A DNA stretch of 64,000 bases, from NCBI GenBank assembly GCA_938018005.1, contig CALIJG010000019.1:1-64000 (forward strand), read 5' to 3'. Positions within the stretch are counted from its first letter, which is position 1, and each line of letters opens with the position of its first letter. The position numbers were made by a program, and so were the translations under genes. The notes beneath the pieces are model-generated. The model saw nothing but the letters and a program-made list of their open reading frames with translations, did not search any database and was not told the DNA's origin. This DNA comes from an uncultured Candidatus Saccharibacteria bacterium. GTDB lineage: Bacteria; Patescibacteriota; Saccharimonadia; Saccharimonadales; Saccharimonadaceae. Positions 34,638 to 43,214 of the stretch are shown one piece after another.

Positions 34638-35905
34638 TGCTGTGCTCCTTCTTGTGCGAGCTGCTGCCGTACCCAGCCATCAATCGTGCCTGCTCCCATA
34701 CAGAGCACAAGCTTACCCTCGGCGCGGGCGGTTTGGATAGCGTGCCACAAGGCATCATCGAGCTCGGCATAGTGAACGCTGTTACGGTTTGTTAGTTGCT
34801 CAGTCAGTTGCTGTGGAGTGAGAATAGGCAAGGCTGGGTCTTCGCGACTGAGGTAGGTTGGCAGCCAATAGATTTGCTCGGCGCGCTCCATACAGTCGGT
34901 GTATTGCTGACGGATCTCATGCTGGCGGACATTTTGATGTGGCTGATATACCAGCACAACGTGGTCGGACAATTCTCGTGCCATTTGCAATGTTGCGGCG
35001 ATTTCTACCGGGTGGTGGCCATAATCACTATACAGCCCAGCCCCAAGCCGCTCAAAGCGCCGCTGCACCCCCGGGAAGGTATTGATAGCCGCTCGAATGT
35101 GCTCGGGTGAGCCAAGCCGTAGTTGCCTGCACGCCGTTGCTACCAGTGTTGCATTTGCGCGGTTGTGGGCCCCTGCGAGGGTAAATTGCTGCACATCCTC
35201 ATCTTCCAAGACACGCGCCCGCCGCCGTGGTGGCACAACGCCTACATCGGCATCGCGCTGCCACATGATGGTATATTCGCTCTGCTCAAGGAAGCGGCTA
35301 AAGGCATCGGTGTAATCCTGCTTGGTAGGGTAGGTGTCCGGGTGGTCGTAGTCAACAGAGGTCAGCAGCGTGAGATGAGGGTGGAATTGCAAAAAGTTGC
35401 GGTCAAACTCATCACACTCATACACAAAGTAGCGACTACCTGGCACATAATGGCCACTGGGGCCAAAACTCAATGTTGTACCCACCGAGTAACTCACTGG
35501 CTCGCCCAGCTGACGCAGCGCCCACACCATCAGGCCAGTTGTTGTCGTTTTGCCGTGGGTGCCCGCGATGGCGATGAGCTGGAGGTCTTTTTCGTTGATG
35601 AGATAAGTGAGGAGCTCGTCACGCTTAGCGGTATAGATGCCAAGTCGACGTGCTAAGACGAGCTCGGGATGATCGGGCGGCAAAGCTGCAGTATAGATAA
35701 ACCAATCAATAGGGGTTTGCTTGTGGCGGTAGGCCAGGTATTCGCCTGTTTGGTCTTGTGAGACGGAGATGCCACGCTGCTCGAGTTCTTGCGTCTCGAG
35801 CCCAACATGGCTATCCGAGCCAAGCACATGGTGCCCTGCATCGTGCGCCAACTCAGCCAATGGCCCCAGACCCACGCCGCCGATTCCAGAGAAGTAGATA
35901 TTCAT
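34631..35905 (-). CDS. murC: UDP-N-acetylmuramate-L-alanine ligase (MurC, or Mpl-like)
   Basis: 424 aa. Rossmann start NIYFSGIGGVGLGPLAELAH, ATP loop AIAGTHGKTTTTGLMVWAL, acidic substrate motif FVYECDEFDRNFLQFHPHLT, then SVDYDHPDTYPT and the C-terminal YSDYGHHPVEIAATL with NRANA before it. It links L-Ala to UDP-MurNAc in peptidoglycan synthesis; the recycling ligase Mpl cannot be ruled out. TACAAT ends 7 nt before ATG 35905; the longer frame to 35989 has no support. The gene ends inside the start region of a HAD phosphatase. Confidence 0.88.
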   Translation of the reverse strand: MNIYFSGIGGVGLGPLAELAHDAGHHVLGSDSHVGLETQELEQRGISVSQDQTGEYLAYRHKQTPIDWFIYTAALPPDHPELVLARRLGIYTAKRDELLTYLINEKDLQLIAIAGTHGKTTTTGLMVWALRQLGEPVSYSVGTTLSFGPSGHYVPGSRYFVYECDEFDRNFLQFHPHLTLLTSVDYDHPDTYPTKQDYTDAFSRFLEQSEYTIMWQRDADVGVVPPRRRARVLEDEDVQQFTLAGAHNRANATLVATACRQLRLGSPEHIRAAINTFPGVQRRFERLGAGLYSDYGHHPVEIAATLQMARELSDHVVLVYQPHQNVRQHEIRQQYTDCMERAEQIYWLPTYLSREDPALPILTPQQLTEQLTNRNSVHYAELDDALWHAIQTARAEGKLVLCMGAGTIDGWVRQQLAQEGAQQS

Positions 35906-36048
35906 ACCTTCCATTGTACCGCCTCTGGCACAAAACCACCAGAGGTAGCTAAGGAGCGTGATCACTCCACCTCGCGCTACTGGGTTCAATATTGAGGTTA
36001 TGCTATACTAGAGCCAAAGCATAAGTGGGCATACGTAGGGTACATAGC

Positions 36049-36684
36049 ATGGCGAACAAACAGCAAGTCAAGCGGTCGATGAAGCGACTCCGGCGCATTA
36101 AGATGTGGCACCTGGTGCTATTGCTTATGGTGCTGCTCGTGCTGTCTGCAACCTTTTTGCGGCTCAATAATGTGGGAATGACTGAGCGGCGACGAGCAGT
36201 TCTCTCGGCTGACAAGGCAGGTAATATGGAGCAGATTCGCCAGCGCATCGCTGACCTCCAGCAGTATTCCTCTGCCCATATGAATGCCGATACTGGCCCA
36301 ATTTACCTGCAAGAGCAGTATAATCGCGACGTTAAGGCTGCGCTTAACGCCTCAATGAGCACCACCAATCGTGCTGGCCAAACCGCCAATGCCAAGGCTG
36401 ATGCAGTGTGTAAGCCACGGTTCCGCAGCTGGTCGATAGAATACGTGCGCTGTGTCTACGAGGAGCTTGGCAAGCTTAGCAGCACCAATACTGGCCTTCA
36501 GACCGCCAAAATGCCCGACACCAGCCTCTACCACTACAACTTCAGTGCACCACTATGGTCGCCCGACTTTGCTGGCTGGACGATTCTCCTCACTGGCGTG
36601 GTCATCTCGGCCATTCTTGGGCGTATTGTGGGGATGATTATTTTGCGGATTATGCTGCGCGTTCAGTATCGAGCGGCGAAATAA
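36049..36684 (+). CDS. Membrane protein with two helices, unknown function
   Basis: 211 aa. Basic cytoplasmic N-terminus (MANKQQVKRSMKRLRRIKM), helix 1 (WHLVLLLMVLLVLSATFL), a 130-residue extracytoplasmic helical domain with two cysteines (AVCKP and VRCVYEE), and helix 2 (GWTILLTGVVISAILGRIVG). The cysteine pair and spacing suggest a structural disulfide. No family recognised. The start ATG lacks a clear ribosome site; a TATACT lies 37 bp upstream. Confidence 0.65.
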   Translation: MANKQQVKRSMKRLRRIKMWHLVLLLMVLLVLSATFLRLNNVGMTERRRAVLSADKAGNMEQIRQRIADLQQYSSAHMNADTGPIYLQEQYNRDVKAALNASMSTTNRAGQTANAKADAVCKPRFRSWSIEYVRCVYEELGKLSSTNTGLQTAKMPDTSLYHYNFSAPLWSPDFAGWTILLTGVVISAILGRIVGMIILRIMLRVQYRAAK

Positions 36685-36961
36685 ATCGCAAAAAATAAAA
36701 AACTACAACATAATTTACAACACGTACAACACGCAAGATGGCTTTGAGCGGGCGTTCGCTAGACGCTCCATAAAATTTATGCTTGACCCCTGTTTATCGT
36801 ACAAAAATAGTACCAACATCTATCATACATAATAACCATAAGCAAAAAACAAAATTGCTTACCCTTAGCCGTTATCTCTGTAAAAAATCGCTATCAAAGT
36901 GTTGACATCCATTTTATGAGCATGTAGGCTAGGTTTTGTAAGATCAAATAGGAGGAGCACT

Positions 36962-37210
36962 ATGGCTTACGAATATACTAGTTCGAATGGTACTACATAC
37001 TACTTGCACACGCAAAAAGATGCGGTATTGCGCGGTGGCGTAAAGCGGACGATTTACTACTTTTGCAAATCACCAAACAACGGCAAGGGCGAGTCGTGTG
37101 ACATGCCTGAGGGTTACTATGTGAAGGAACACTCACGCAACAAATTCCCCTTTGCTGCCAAGAAAGACGCGGCAAAGCCCGCCAAGAAGGCTGCTAAAGC
37201 AACCAAATAA
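36962..37210 (+). CDS. Small basic protein, 82 aa, with lysine/alanine-rich tail
   Basis: N-terminal part YEYTSSNGTTYYLHTQKDAV looks like a small beta domain with aromatic residues, then YYFCKSPNN and CDMPEGYYVKE, and a histone-H1-like tail (FAAKKDAAKPAKKAAKATK). Such tails bind nucleic acid. AGGAGG precedes the ATG, TTGACA stands at 36902 and a strong terminator follows, so this is a well-expressed single gene. Possibly a nucleoid or ribosome-associated protein; inference only. Confidence 0.7.
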   Translation: MAYEYTSSNGTTYYLHTQKDAVLRGGVKRTIYYFCKSPNNGKGESCDMPEGYYVKEHSRNKFPFAAKKDAAKPAKKAAKATK

Positions 37211-37230
37211 CCCGGACACGTGTATATGAG

Positions 37231-37265
37231 AAAAAGACCTTTCTGTAACAGAAGGGTCTTTTTTT
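37231..37265 (+). terminator. Intrinsic terminator
   Basis: Stem AAAAGACC-TTTCTG / CAGAAGGGTCTTTT with a three-base loop, followed by a run of T. 20 bp after the small basic protein gene. Confidence 0.88.
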
Positions 37266-37487
37266 GTTGGACTTAGTGCAAGAGAGGGCTACACAGCAAG
37301 TAGAGTATGAGATGAAGCAAGCCACGAGCCTATACTGCGTGACGATAACTAAGTTTGTATAGAGAAGTACGCTCTCGCACCACTCAGAGCACCAGAGAGC
37401 GATGTTTGGCATGAATTGTGGCTTTTCTCTCATTTTGTACCTCTCGCAGCGAGAGGGGCGTAAGAAGAGATGTGAGCGCATAAGCTG

Positions 37488-37928
37488 CTAGCGGGGCGAC
37501 ATGTCCACGACTGTCATGCCTGGTATGAGGCCACGCTTGTCTTCAACAATTTCCACCCAGTTGCCGTCTGGGTCTTTGATGAAGCAGTAGCGAAGGCCAG
37601 TTCGTCCCATGACAATATCAGTTGGATCACCCCAGCTAAGGGCTACCGCGCGAAATTCATCGAGATCATCAACACTGAGGCCAATATGCTTGACGCCGAC
37701 TGTTTCGAGATCATTGCCAATTACTGGCTGCGCTTGTGGTTGGTGCGTATTGTGGGTATAGGCAAAGAGCTCGAGGATTACACCACTGGAGTCTATCAGC
37801 TGATGAATACTCAACGTACCATCTGGTGCATGCCACACAACTGCCTCAGTGAAGCCAAGGCGTTTGTAGAACTGGATGCTTGCAGTAGCGCTGCGCACTG
37901 AGAGCGCGATGTGATGGAGGACGGGCAT
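37488..37928 (-). CDS. VOC/glyoxalase-family metalloenzyme
   Basis: 146 aa, two beta-alpha-beta-beta-beta modules. The four metal-ligand positions are filled: His in LHHIALSVRS, Glu in VILELFAY, His in GVKHIGLSVDD, Glu in NWVEIVED. This H/E/H/E pattern fits glyoxalase I or a related lyase. A true GloA assignment would need the glutathione- or bacillithiol-site residues. Adjacent on the same strand to a small membrane protein, 5 bp away. Confidence 0.8.
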   Translation of the reverse strand: MPVLHHIALSVRSATASIQFYKRLGFTEAVVWHAPDGTLSIHQLIDSSGVILELFAYTHNTHQPQAQPVIGNDLETVGVKHIGLSVDDLDEFRAVALSWGDPTDIVMGRTGLRYCFIKDPDGNWVEIVEDKRGLIPGMTVVDMSPR

Positions 37929-37933
37929 GGTAG

Positions 37934-38119
37934 TTATTTCTGCTGACTCTTTTGATTAAGCTGCACTTGAAGGTCAAACACTTGCTTGCCAAGCGAGTCA
38001 ACTGCACTGTGGTAGTTGTTTTGCAGTGCTGCGGCCCAGCCGATAAGTGATAGGAGGCCGATGGTAAGCACTGCCAGCCATGCAATGATGATCTTGTCGG
38101 ATAATTTTTTGTTCTTCAT
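37934..38119 (-). CDS. Small single-pass membrane protein, 61 aa
   Basis: MKNKKLSDK, then one helix (IIIAWLAVLTIGLLSLIGWA) and an amphipathic tail with a short coiled-coil pattern (LGKQVFDLQVQLNQKSQQK). Start 38119 is supported by TATACT ending 6 nt upstream; the frame to 38155 is not. Shares a transcript with the VOC gene that follows. Function unknown. Confidence 0.65.
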   Translation of the reverse strand: MKNKKLSDKIIIAWLAVLTIGLLSLIGWAAALQNNYHSAVDSLGKQVFDLQVQLNQKSQQK

Positions 38120-38415
38120 AGCCGTAGTATAGCAGAAGGTAACGATTATATGCAATGAAGTTTTGCAAAAAGCAATAGTATGATGTTGCTAATACAATCG
38201 TAAGATTCCTGGTGATTACTCCAACCAAGCTGCAAGGGTATTGCCTGCTGGGCCTTGAAGATAAAAGCGCTTTTACTGTAGCCAACATCGTAGCATCTCG
38301 GGCTGAAAACTCGATATAGTCTACGCGGCTAGCTGTGTTACTCATAGTCCTATTAATACCGTTTGCGCGTACTGAAAACACGCCACTATGGGCGTGCTGC
38401 GACTAATCTTTGCAA

Positions 38416-38491
38416 TGGTGGGGGCGGCTGGACTTGAACCAGCGGCCAACAGGTTATGAGCCCGCTGCTCTGACCACTGAGCTACGCCCCC
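38416..38491 (-). tRNA. tRNA with CAU anticodon, probably tRNA-Ile2
   Basis: Minus-strand cloverleaf of 76 nt including encoded CCA. Acceptor GGGGGCG / CGCCCCC, D-arm TAGCTCAGTGGTCAGAGC, anticodon loop CTCATAA (CAU), T-arm GCTGGTTCAAGTCCAGC. The D-arm, variable loop and T-arm closely resemble E. coli ileX, so it is probably the Ile2 tRNA whose C34 is turned into lysidine by TilS (gene at 43215). An elongator Met assignment is less likely. Confidence 0.85.
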
Positions 38492-38535
38492 AGATCCACT
38501 TGCCACATTATACCGTATTGTTGGTGTATATGCTA

Positions 38536-39168
38536 CTAGTAGTCGAGTTTCTTAGGGGTTTTTGGTAGTTTTGGACGCACTACATATTCTCCAGCGGCGG
38601 CATCCTGGGGGCTGAAAAATCTTTCTCGTGCGCTTCGCTCTGGCCTATTGCTGTGCTGAGCGGCGGTTTGGGATGGGTGAGTGGTTTTAGCGGCATCACG
38701 TACTTTTCGGCGGTATGCAACGATTGCATAGAATTGCTCCGTCGCCTCAGTACGGCACTTTTCATATTCTTGTGGTGACATGCCAAAAAGATGGTTGGCA
38801 ATGGCGTGATCGAGCTCTCGCCAAGCATTGATAAGTTCGGGGGTGGAACGACGAGTGCGTTTGCGCTCAAGCGCATTAACAGAGCGTTGTTGGGCAAGGA
38901 GATCATCAAATGTAGGCCGCTTTGGCTGCGTTTCAGAGGTAGAACCATCTGTGGTATGAGTGTTGAGATGTATTGCGGGTATAGGCTCGGTTTGTTCATG
39001 ATCGGCAGAATAAGAAGTATCGCTATCACCAAATAGCTCGCCTTGTATTGCTAATTGGCCTACCCATACTGTTGCATATGTCACAGCACCAACTACCGTT
39101 TTTGGCGGCGTTGAAGATTCTAGGCTGCGTTGCCAAGCAGCCTCTTGAGAGGGTTGTTTGTATGTCAT
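38536..39168 (-). CDS. Hypothetical charged protein, 210 aa
   Basis: Soluble and probably largely disordered at both ends. A helical core (RPTFDDLLAQQRSVNALERK, ELINAWRELDHAIANHLFG, EYEKCRTEATEQFYAIVAYR) is followed by a basic, Gln/Ser-rich linker and the C-terminal PKLPKTPKKLDY. Start 39168 has TATAAC 9 nt upstream; the longer frame to 39363 overlaps the divergent cell-division gene and is not favoured. No family recognised. Confidence 0.6.
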   Translation of the reverse strand: MTYKQPSQEAAWQRSLESSTPPKTVVGAVTYATVWVGQLAIQGELFGDSDTSYSADHEQTEPIPAIHLNTHTTDGSTSETQPKRPTFDDLLAQQRSVNALERKRTRRSTPELINAWRELDHAIANHLFGMSPQEYEKCRTEATEQFYAIVAYRRKVRDAAKTTHPSQTAAQHSNRPERSARERFFSPQDAAAGEYVVRPKLPKTPKKLDY

Positions 39169-39306
39169 CTTGCATTGGTTATAGCACAGAGGTCGACACC
39201 TAGCAAGTCTATGAGCGATTTTTAACCAAAATTGTGGTGCGCAGCGTGTTTTTTGCTGGCCGCAGCTTTTGCAGCAACTGCGCGGTCTACGGTATAATAG
39301 AAGCCT

Positions 39307-39765
39307 ATGAAGTTTGTGTTCAGCGACACTACCAAGCGCCACATCATCTACAAGATCAAGCATGATTATCTCCAGCTCAATACCATTGTGCTGGCACTTG
39401 CGCTCGTGATTGCGACGTACCTTGCCTGGCAGTCGGTGGCACGTCTCCAGCAGAACTATACGCAGCAGCGCGAGCTAGAGACGAAACGGCGGCAGCTCGT
39501 CCTCACCGAGCTTGAGACACAAACGCTGCAATACCAAAAGAACTTCCGCGAGAGTGACGAATATAAAGAGCTTGCTGCTCGTGAGAAACTCGGCCTAGTG
39601 GCACCTGGCGAGAAGGTGATTGTGCTACCTAAGAATAGTGCTGAGGCACACGATCCACCAACCGACAAGCCCACTAACCCCGATACACAGAGTAGTAACT
39701 TCGAGCAGTGGGTAACCTTCCTCTTTGGTGGTGCAGCCGAGCAGGCTCAGCAAAAGGATAAATAA
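39307..39765 (+). CDS. FtsB/DivIC-like septum formation protein
   Basis: 152 aa. A cytoplasmic start, one membrane helix (LNTIVLALALVIATYLAW), a coiled coil (LQQNYTQQRELETKRRQLVL, TLQYQ) and the family end motif DEYKELAAREKLGLVAPGEK followed by VIVLP. This is the DivIC/FtsB plan; these proteins link FtsL and FtsQ in the divisome. The C-terminal tail of about 50 residues is longer than usual. TATAAT ends 8 nt before the ATG. Confidence 0.85.
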   Translation: MKFVFSDTTKRHIIYKIKHDYLQLNTIVLALALVIATYLAWQSVARLQQNYTQQRELETKRRQLVLTELETQTLQYQKNFRESDEYKELAAREKLGLVAPGEKVIVLPKNSAEAHDPPTDKPTNPDTQSSNFEQWVTFLFGGAAEQAQQKDK

Positions 39766-39848
39766 CAAGCGGGGGAGCGGAAATATTGACATTCAGGTGT
39801 TAAATCCTTGACAATCGGCATTCATCGCTGGTAGAATAAGAAGTGTAA

Positions 39849-39927
<79 letters not shown>

Positions 39928-39933
39928 GGTAAG

Positions 39934-39957
39934 AACCCTACCACACGGTAGGGTTTT
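39934..39957 (+). terminator. Intrinsic terminator after initiator tRNA
   Basis: Stem AACCCTACC / GGTAGGGTT with a four-base loop and a T run. Confidence 0.85.
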
Positions 39958-40303
39958 TGCTTTGGATTATCTTGGGTGGGTAGAGAAGAATAAGTCTAGC
40001 CTTTATCTTAGCACACCATTAGTCCTGCTACCACTGATGTTTAGCAGTGTGCCATAAGTGCTATGCGAGTTGGTGGAGTCTCACCTCAGGCATGAACCAG
40101 TGAGCGCTGTGCATATCTCTGATGTAGCCAGCAACGGCTCGTGCCATCTTGGCGAATGGCTTAGGGGTAAGCGCGTGGCAGAGGTAATAAAAATAACCTG
40201 AGAGGTGGCATATAACACAACAAGCAAAGGGCTGCCCTAGAATGGTGAGAGATACCAAGATAACAGGGATAAATAAGAAAAACTAAAATAAGAAACAATT
40301 TGT
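39958..40303. other. Intergenic region, possible gene relic
   Basis: No supported gene. A 65-codon minus-strand frame at 40061-40258 has a plausible-looking peptide (MARAVAGYIRDMHSAHWFMP) but no start signals, and may be a relic. Confidence 0.35.
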
Positions 40304-40332
40304 TTGCATTTTGTTCGTGTATATGCTAGGAT
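40304..40332 (+). promoter_or_regulatory. Promoter of the 38-aa gene
   Basis: TTGCAT, 17 bp, TAGGAT with a TGC extension before the -10. It ends 41 bp before the ATG at 40374, leaving a normal leader with a ribosome site. Confidence 0.5.
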
Positions 40333-40373
40333 CGAGGTAGGTCGATAATGACAACACAAAAAAGAGGGTAGAT

Positions 40374-40490
40374 ATGCGAAAAAAGACGAAAGAAACCATA
40401 CTCGCCACCTGGAATCGGTCGCGTAGTATGGCAGAGCTGCGGGCATTCATTGCCGCGCGCCACAGCAAATTAGCAGAGGTAGAGCTCTAA
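40374..40490 (+). CDS. 38-aa basic peptide with own promoter and terminator
   Basis: The peptide starts MRKKTKETILATWNRSRSMA and continues as a basic amphipathic helix ending EVEL. GAGGG precedes the ATG at 5-6 nt, a TTGCAT/TAGGAT promoter stands upstream and an intrinsic terminator begins 8 bp after the stop. This complete unit suggests a real small gene. Function unknown; it might bind nucleic acid or a larger partner. Confidence 0.55.
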   Translation: MRKKTKETILATWNRSRSMAELRAFIAARHSKLAEVEL

Positions 40491-40497
40491 AAAGACC

Positions 40498-40532
40498 AAA
40501 AGCACCTTGGGCAATGGACTCGAGGTGTTTTT
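40498..40532 (+). terminator. Intrinsic terminator of the 38-aa gene
   Basis: AAAAGCACCT / AGGTGTTTTT stem with one G-U pair and a 15-base loop, with T-rich end. Confidence 0.7.
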
Positions 40533-40678
40533 GATTATAGGGGATGATGTATACGATGTGTGATTTGGCACTCCACGCTTCATCGCTCTCTATCCTCGCA
40601 TGCTTTTTGTCTCGATCCCAAGACTGAATATTTCTTTATGGTATTCACTTATACACTGGAGCTAGGTAGTGATCATAA

Positions 40679-40706
40679 GCAAAAAACGGCGTACTCATCG
40701 TACGCC
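40679..40706 (-). terminator. Intrinsic terminator of minus-strand tRNA-Met
   Basis: Stem CGGCGTAC / GTACGCCG with a five-base loop, followed on the minus strand by a run of T. It lies 12 bp past the tRNA 3' end. Confidence 0.85.
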
Positions 40707-40717
40707 GCCTATCATAT

Positions 40718-40794
40718 CTGGTAGCACCGACTGGGATCGAACCAGTGACCTCAGGCTTATGAGTCCTGCGCTCTAACCGGCTGAGCTACGGTGC
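40718..40794 (-). tRNA. tRNA with CAU anticodon, probably elongator tRNA-Met
   Basis: 77 nt with encoded CCA. Acceptor GGCACCG / CGGTGCT (a G1-U72 wobble), D-arm TAGCTCAGCCGGTTAGAGC, anticodon loop CTCATAA, T-arm CTGGTTCGATCCCAG. The overall form resembles bacterial elongator tRNA-Met more than Ile2. Its own terminator follows. Confidence 0.88.
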
Positions 40795-40926
40795 CAAACA
40801 TGACGCATTATAGCAGAGAATTGGCAAGAAGGCTAGGGCTCGGGCGAGTGTTTTGGCGTTCTTTTTTGCCCAGGCCAGTGGTATAATAGAGAAAACGCCC
40901 AATCAGGAGTTAAGGAGAACCACCAC

Positions 40927-42315
40927 ATGATACGACGACCACGCTACGATTATGATTTGTTGGTGCTGGGTAGTGGTGCAGCTGGTAGTACTGCAGCGTT
41001 GGTGGCGGCCCGGGCAGATAAGAAGGTGGGGCTGATTGAGGCAGATACCTTTGGCGGTGGTGCGCCTAATTGGGGTGATATCCCTGTCAAGACGCTGCTG
41101 GGTGTGGCACAGCTCTATAACCGCATCCAACAGGGTCACCAGTTTGGGCTCGATACATCGCGAGTGGATTTTGACTACCCAGCCATTCAGCACTGGAAAA
41201 ATACAGTGGTAGAGCGAACTGGCGCGGGCGATAATGAGCACTATTATAACCAACAAGGAATCGACACATTCTACGGCAAAGGTATCTTGCGTGACCAGCA
41301 CACCGTGACAATTGGTGACCATGAAGTGACGGCAGGGCATATCTTGATCGCGACAGGGGCGCATGTGACCCAGCCAGCGATTGCAGGTATCGAGACGATT
41401 GACTGGCTGACACCACGCACCGCTCTCAAACTGAGCCGCCCGCCTCGCAGCCTATTGATCATTGGTGCGACGACGACGGCGATTGAGCTAGCGCATTTCT
41501 TTGCGACCTTTGGCAGTACGGTGTCGGTGGCAGAGCAGTCATCACGCATTTTGCCGACTGAGGATGAAGAGGTAAGTGAGGCGGTGAGCAGCCTCCTGCA
41601 GCGCGACCAACCACTGTCGGTTCTAACGCAAACGACAATTCGCTCCCTCATGCGTGGCCCAAGTGGTAATGTGATCGTCCAATATATCCGTGGTGGTATT
41701 GAGCGGACGATGGAAGTAGAGCGTGTCTTGGTAGCAACCAAGCCAGAGCCAACCATTGATATCGGGCTGGATAATGCTGAGGTGGCGTATTCGCCCGATG
41801 ATGGCATTGAAGTGAACCAATTCTTCCAGACCAATGTGCGGCATATCTATGCGGCGGGCCATGTGCTGGGCAATGATGTGCCAACCCACACCGTCTTAAG
41901 CGAAGGCCGGCTAACGGCGCACAACATCCTTCACCCCAAATCGCAAATGACGCTCGACTACGAGCTCGTGCCGCGTGCCACCTTCATCTACCCAGAGGTA
42001 GCTAGCGTGGGCTTTAATGAAGATGACTGTATTAAGCGCGATCTCAAGATCAACAAGGTGTTGGTGCCGCTCGGGATGATTGCTCGCAGCAATACAAGTG
42101 ACTTCCGTGAGGGGTTCGTCAAGCTGATTAGCGACAAGCAGGGGGTGTTGCTGGGTGGGACGATCGTCGCTCCACGGGCTAGTGAGCTCATCCAAGAGGT
42201 CACGCTCGCTATCAAGCATGACCTTACTGCTGAGCAGCTGGCAGAGCTCCCGCACGTTTTCTTAACGTGGAGCGAAGCAGTGCGAACGGCGGCGAGTAAG
42301 CTGTCGCGTAAGTAG
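40927..42315 (+). CDS. Flavoprotein of the disulfide-reductase family lacking the redox cysteines
   Basis: 462 aa. FAD-binding DLLVLGSGAAGSTAALVAAR, second Rossmann LLIIGATTTAIELAHFFATFG, the IYAAGHVLGNDVPTHTVLSEG motif, and the dimerisation domain from about 350. The overall match is to mercuric reductase and dihydrolipoamide dehydrogenase. The active-site segment that should read GGTCxNxGCIPSK reads GGGAPNWGDIPVK, so both cysteines are gone, and the C-terminal HxxTxxE region is PHVFLTWSE. It probably reduces something other than a disulfide, for example a quinone. AAGGAG precedes the ATG by 9 nt. Confidence 0.85.
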   Translation: MIRRPRYDYDLLVLGSGAAGSTAALVAARADKKVGLIEADTFGGGAPNWGDIPVKTLLGVAQLYNRIQQGHQFGLDTSRVDFDYPAIQHWKNTVVERTGAGDNEHYYNQQGIDTFYGKGILRDQHTVTIGDHEVTAGHILIATGAHVTQPAIAGIETIDWLTPRTALKLSRPPRSLLIIGATTTAIELAHFFATFGSTVSVAEQSSRILPTEDEEVSEAVSSLLQRDQPLSVLTQTTIRSLMRGPSGNVIVQYIRGGIERTMEVERVLVATKPEPTIDIGLDNAEVAYSPDDGIEVNQFFQTNVRHIYAAGHVLGNDVPTHTVLSEGRLTAHNILHPKSQMTLDYELVPRATFIYPEVASVGFNEDDCIKRDLKINKVLVPLGMIARSNTSDFREGFVKLISDKQGVLLGGTIVAPRASELIQEVTLAIKHDLTAEQLAELPHVFLTWSEAVRTAASKLSRK

Positions 42316-42778
42316 AGAGATCTGTTTTGTAGCTGAGATATTTTCGCCTTCTTAGTTTTGACTACTTAATAGTCTAGGATTGTGAGCTTTTTAGCTCGAC
42401 ACCATCGCATTAGTATTGCTACTTTTGAGAGTAGAACAGTGTAGAATAAAAGAATGGAAATTACTGAATCCTGAGCAATGAGACAAAAAAGAAAAAATTG
42501 AATATACTACTGTATTTTTCATAAAAACAGAGAATATTATGATTCAGGACGTACAAAATGCAGCCGATTGCTTTGCTGTATACTAAGAGAAATTATGACT
42601 ATATTGCGAGACGCTGGAGTCAGTAAGAAGCCCACTTATGAATAATGTGACGCATTACTTTATATAATTATGAGACACGGCGTATTGCTAAAATGGCAAA
42701 AGTATCCACTTTCAGCTCCATTTAAGCACGGCGAGGCATACTACCCGTAGTAGCACACGCTACCTCCTCCTCTATCAT
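42316..42778. other. AT-rich intergenic region upstream of an orphan terminator
   Basis: About 460 bp with no credible frame. Two TATACT boxes occur (42503, 42578). A strong terminator ends the region, 464 bp past the last plus-strand gene, so a small RNA could be transcribed here. This is a guess. Confidence 0.35.
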
Positions 42779-42813
42779 ACAAGCCGCCATTCCTCCTCCC
42801 GGGCGGCTTGTTT
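42779..42813 (+). terminator. Orphan intrinsic terminator
   Basis: Stem ACAAGCCGCC / GGCGGCTTGT with a 13-base pyrimidine-rich loop and T tail. It lies 62 bp before a gene start and far from the preceding gene end, so it is either the end of an unannotated RNA or an attenuator. Confidence 0.6.
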
Positions 42814-42874
42814 GCGTTATGGAATTTACAATGCTAAAATATGTGCTATCAATATACAGCGTAAAGGAGTTATA

Positions 42875-43153
42875 ATGGCAAGTCAGACAGAGGGTTATCC
42901 GTCCCATAATATGTCGCAACAAGGTGACGGGCAACCGAAGTGTATCCACGAAATTTATACTGACAGGATACGTACGGTACTGCAAAATCTTGGAGGCAAG
43001 GCGACGATAGTAACATTATTAGAAAATCTCAAGGGTGATAATTGGGTGCAACCTTCAGAGGTATTTCCTGCAATAATGAATGGGGATGGTATTACGCTTA
43101 ACTTTGATGATGCTACAGTATCGCTCGATTCTTTCAGTGAAATTGAGGCGTAG
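42875..43153 (+). CDS. Hypothetical 92-aa protein
   Basis: AAAGGAG stands 6 nt before ATG 42875, which fixes the start. After a polar N-terminus, CIHEIYTDRIRTVLQNLGGK, TIVTLLENLKGDNWVQPSEV and DGITLNFDDATVSL could form a small winged helix. No family recognised. Sits between the orphan terminator and tilS. Confidence 0.6.
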   Translation: MASQTEGYPSHNMSQQGDGQPKCIHEIYTDRIRTVLQNLGGKATIVTLLENLKGDNWVQPSEVFPAIMNGDGITLNFDDATVSLDSFSEIEA

Positions 43154-43214
43154 CGCCCAGTAAACTAGCAAGATTAGTATTTACTCCTCTTGGCAAAATG
43201 AATATACTATTGCC

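Noticed and set aside
37440..37456. CCTCTCG/CGAGAGG hairpin as terminator of the VOC gene
   Set aside because: Seven base pairs with a three-base loop but no T tract on either strand; it may be chance.
40061..40258. 65-codon minus-strand frame
   Set aside because: No ribosome site or -10 box and no recognisable domain. Kept only as a possible relic.
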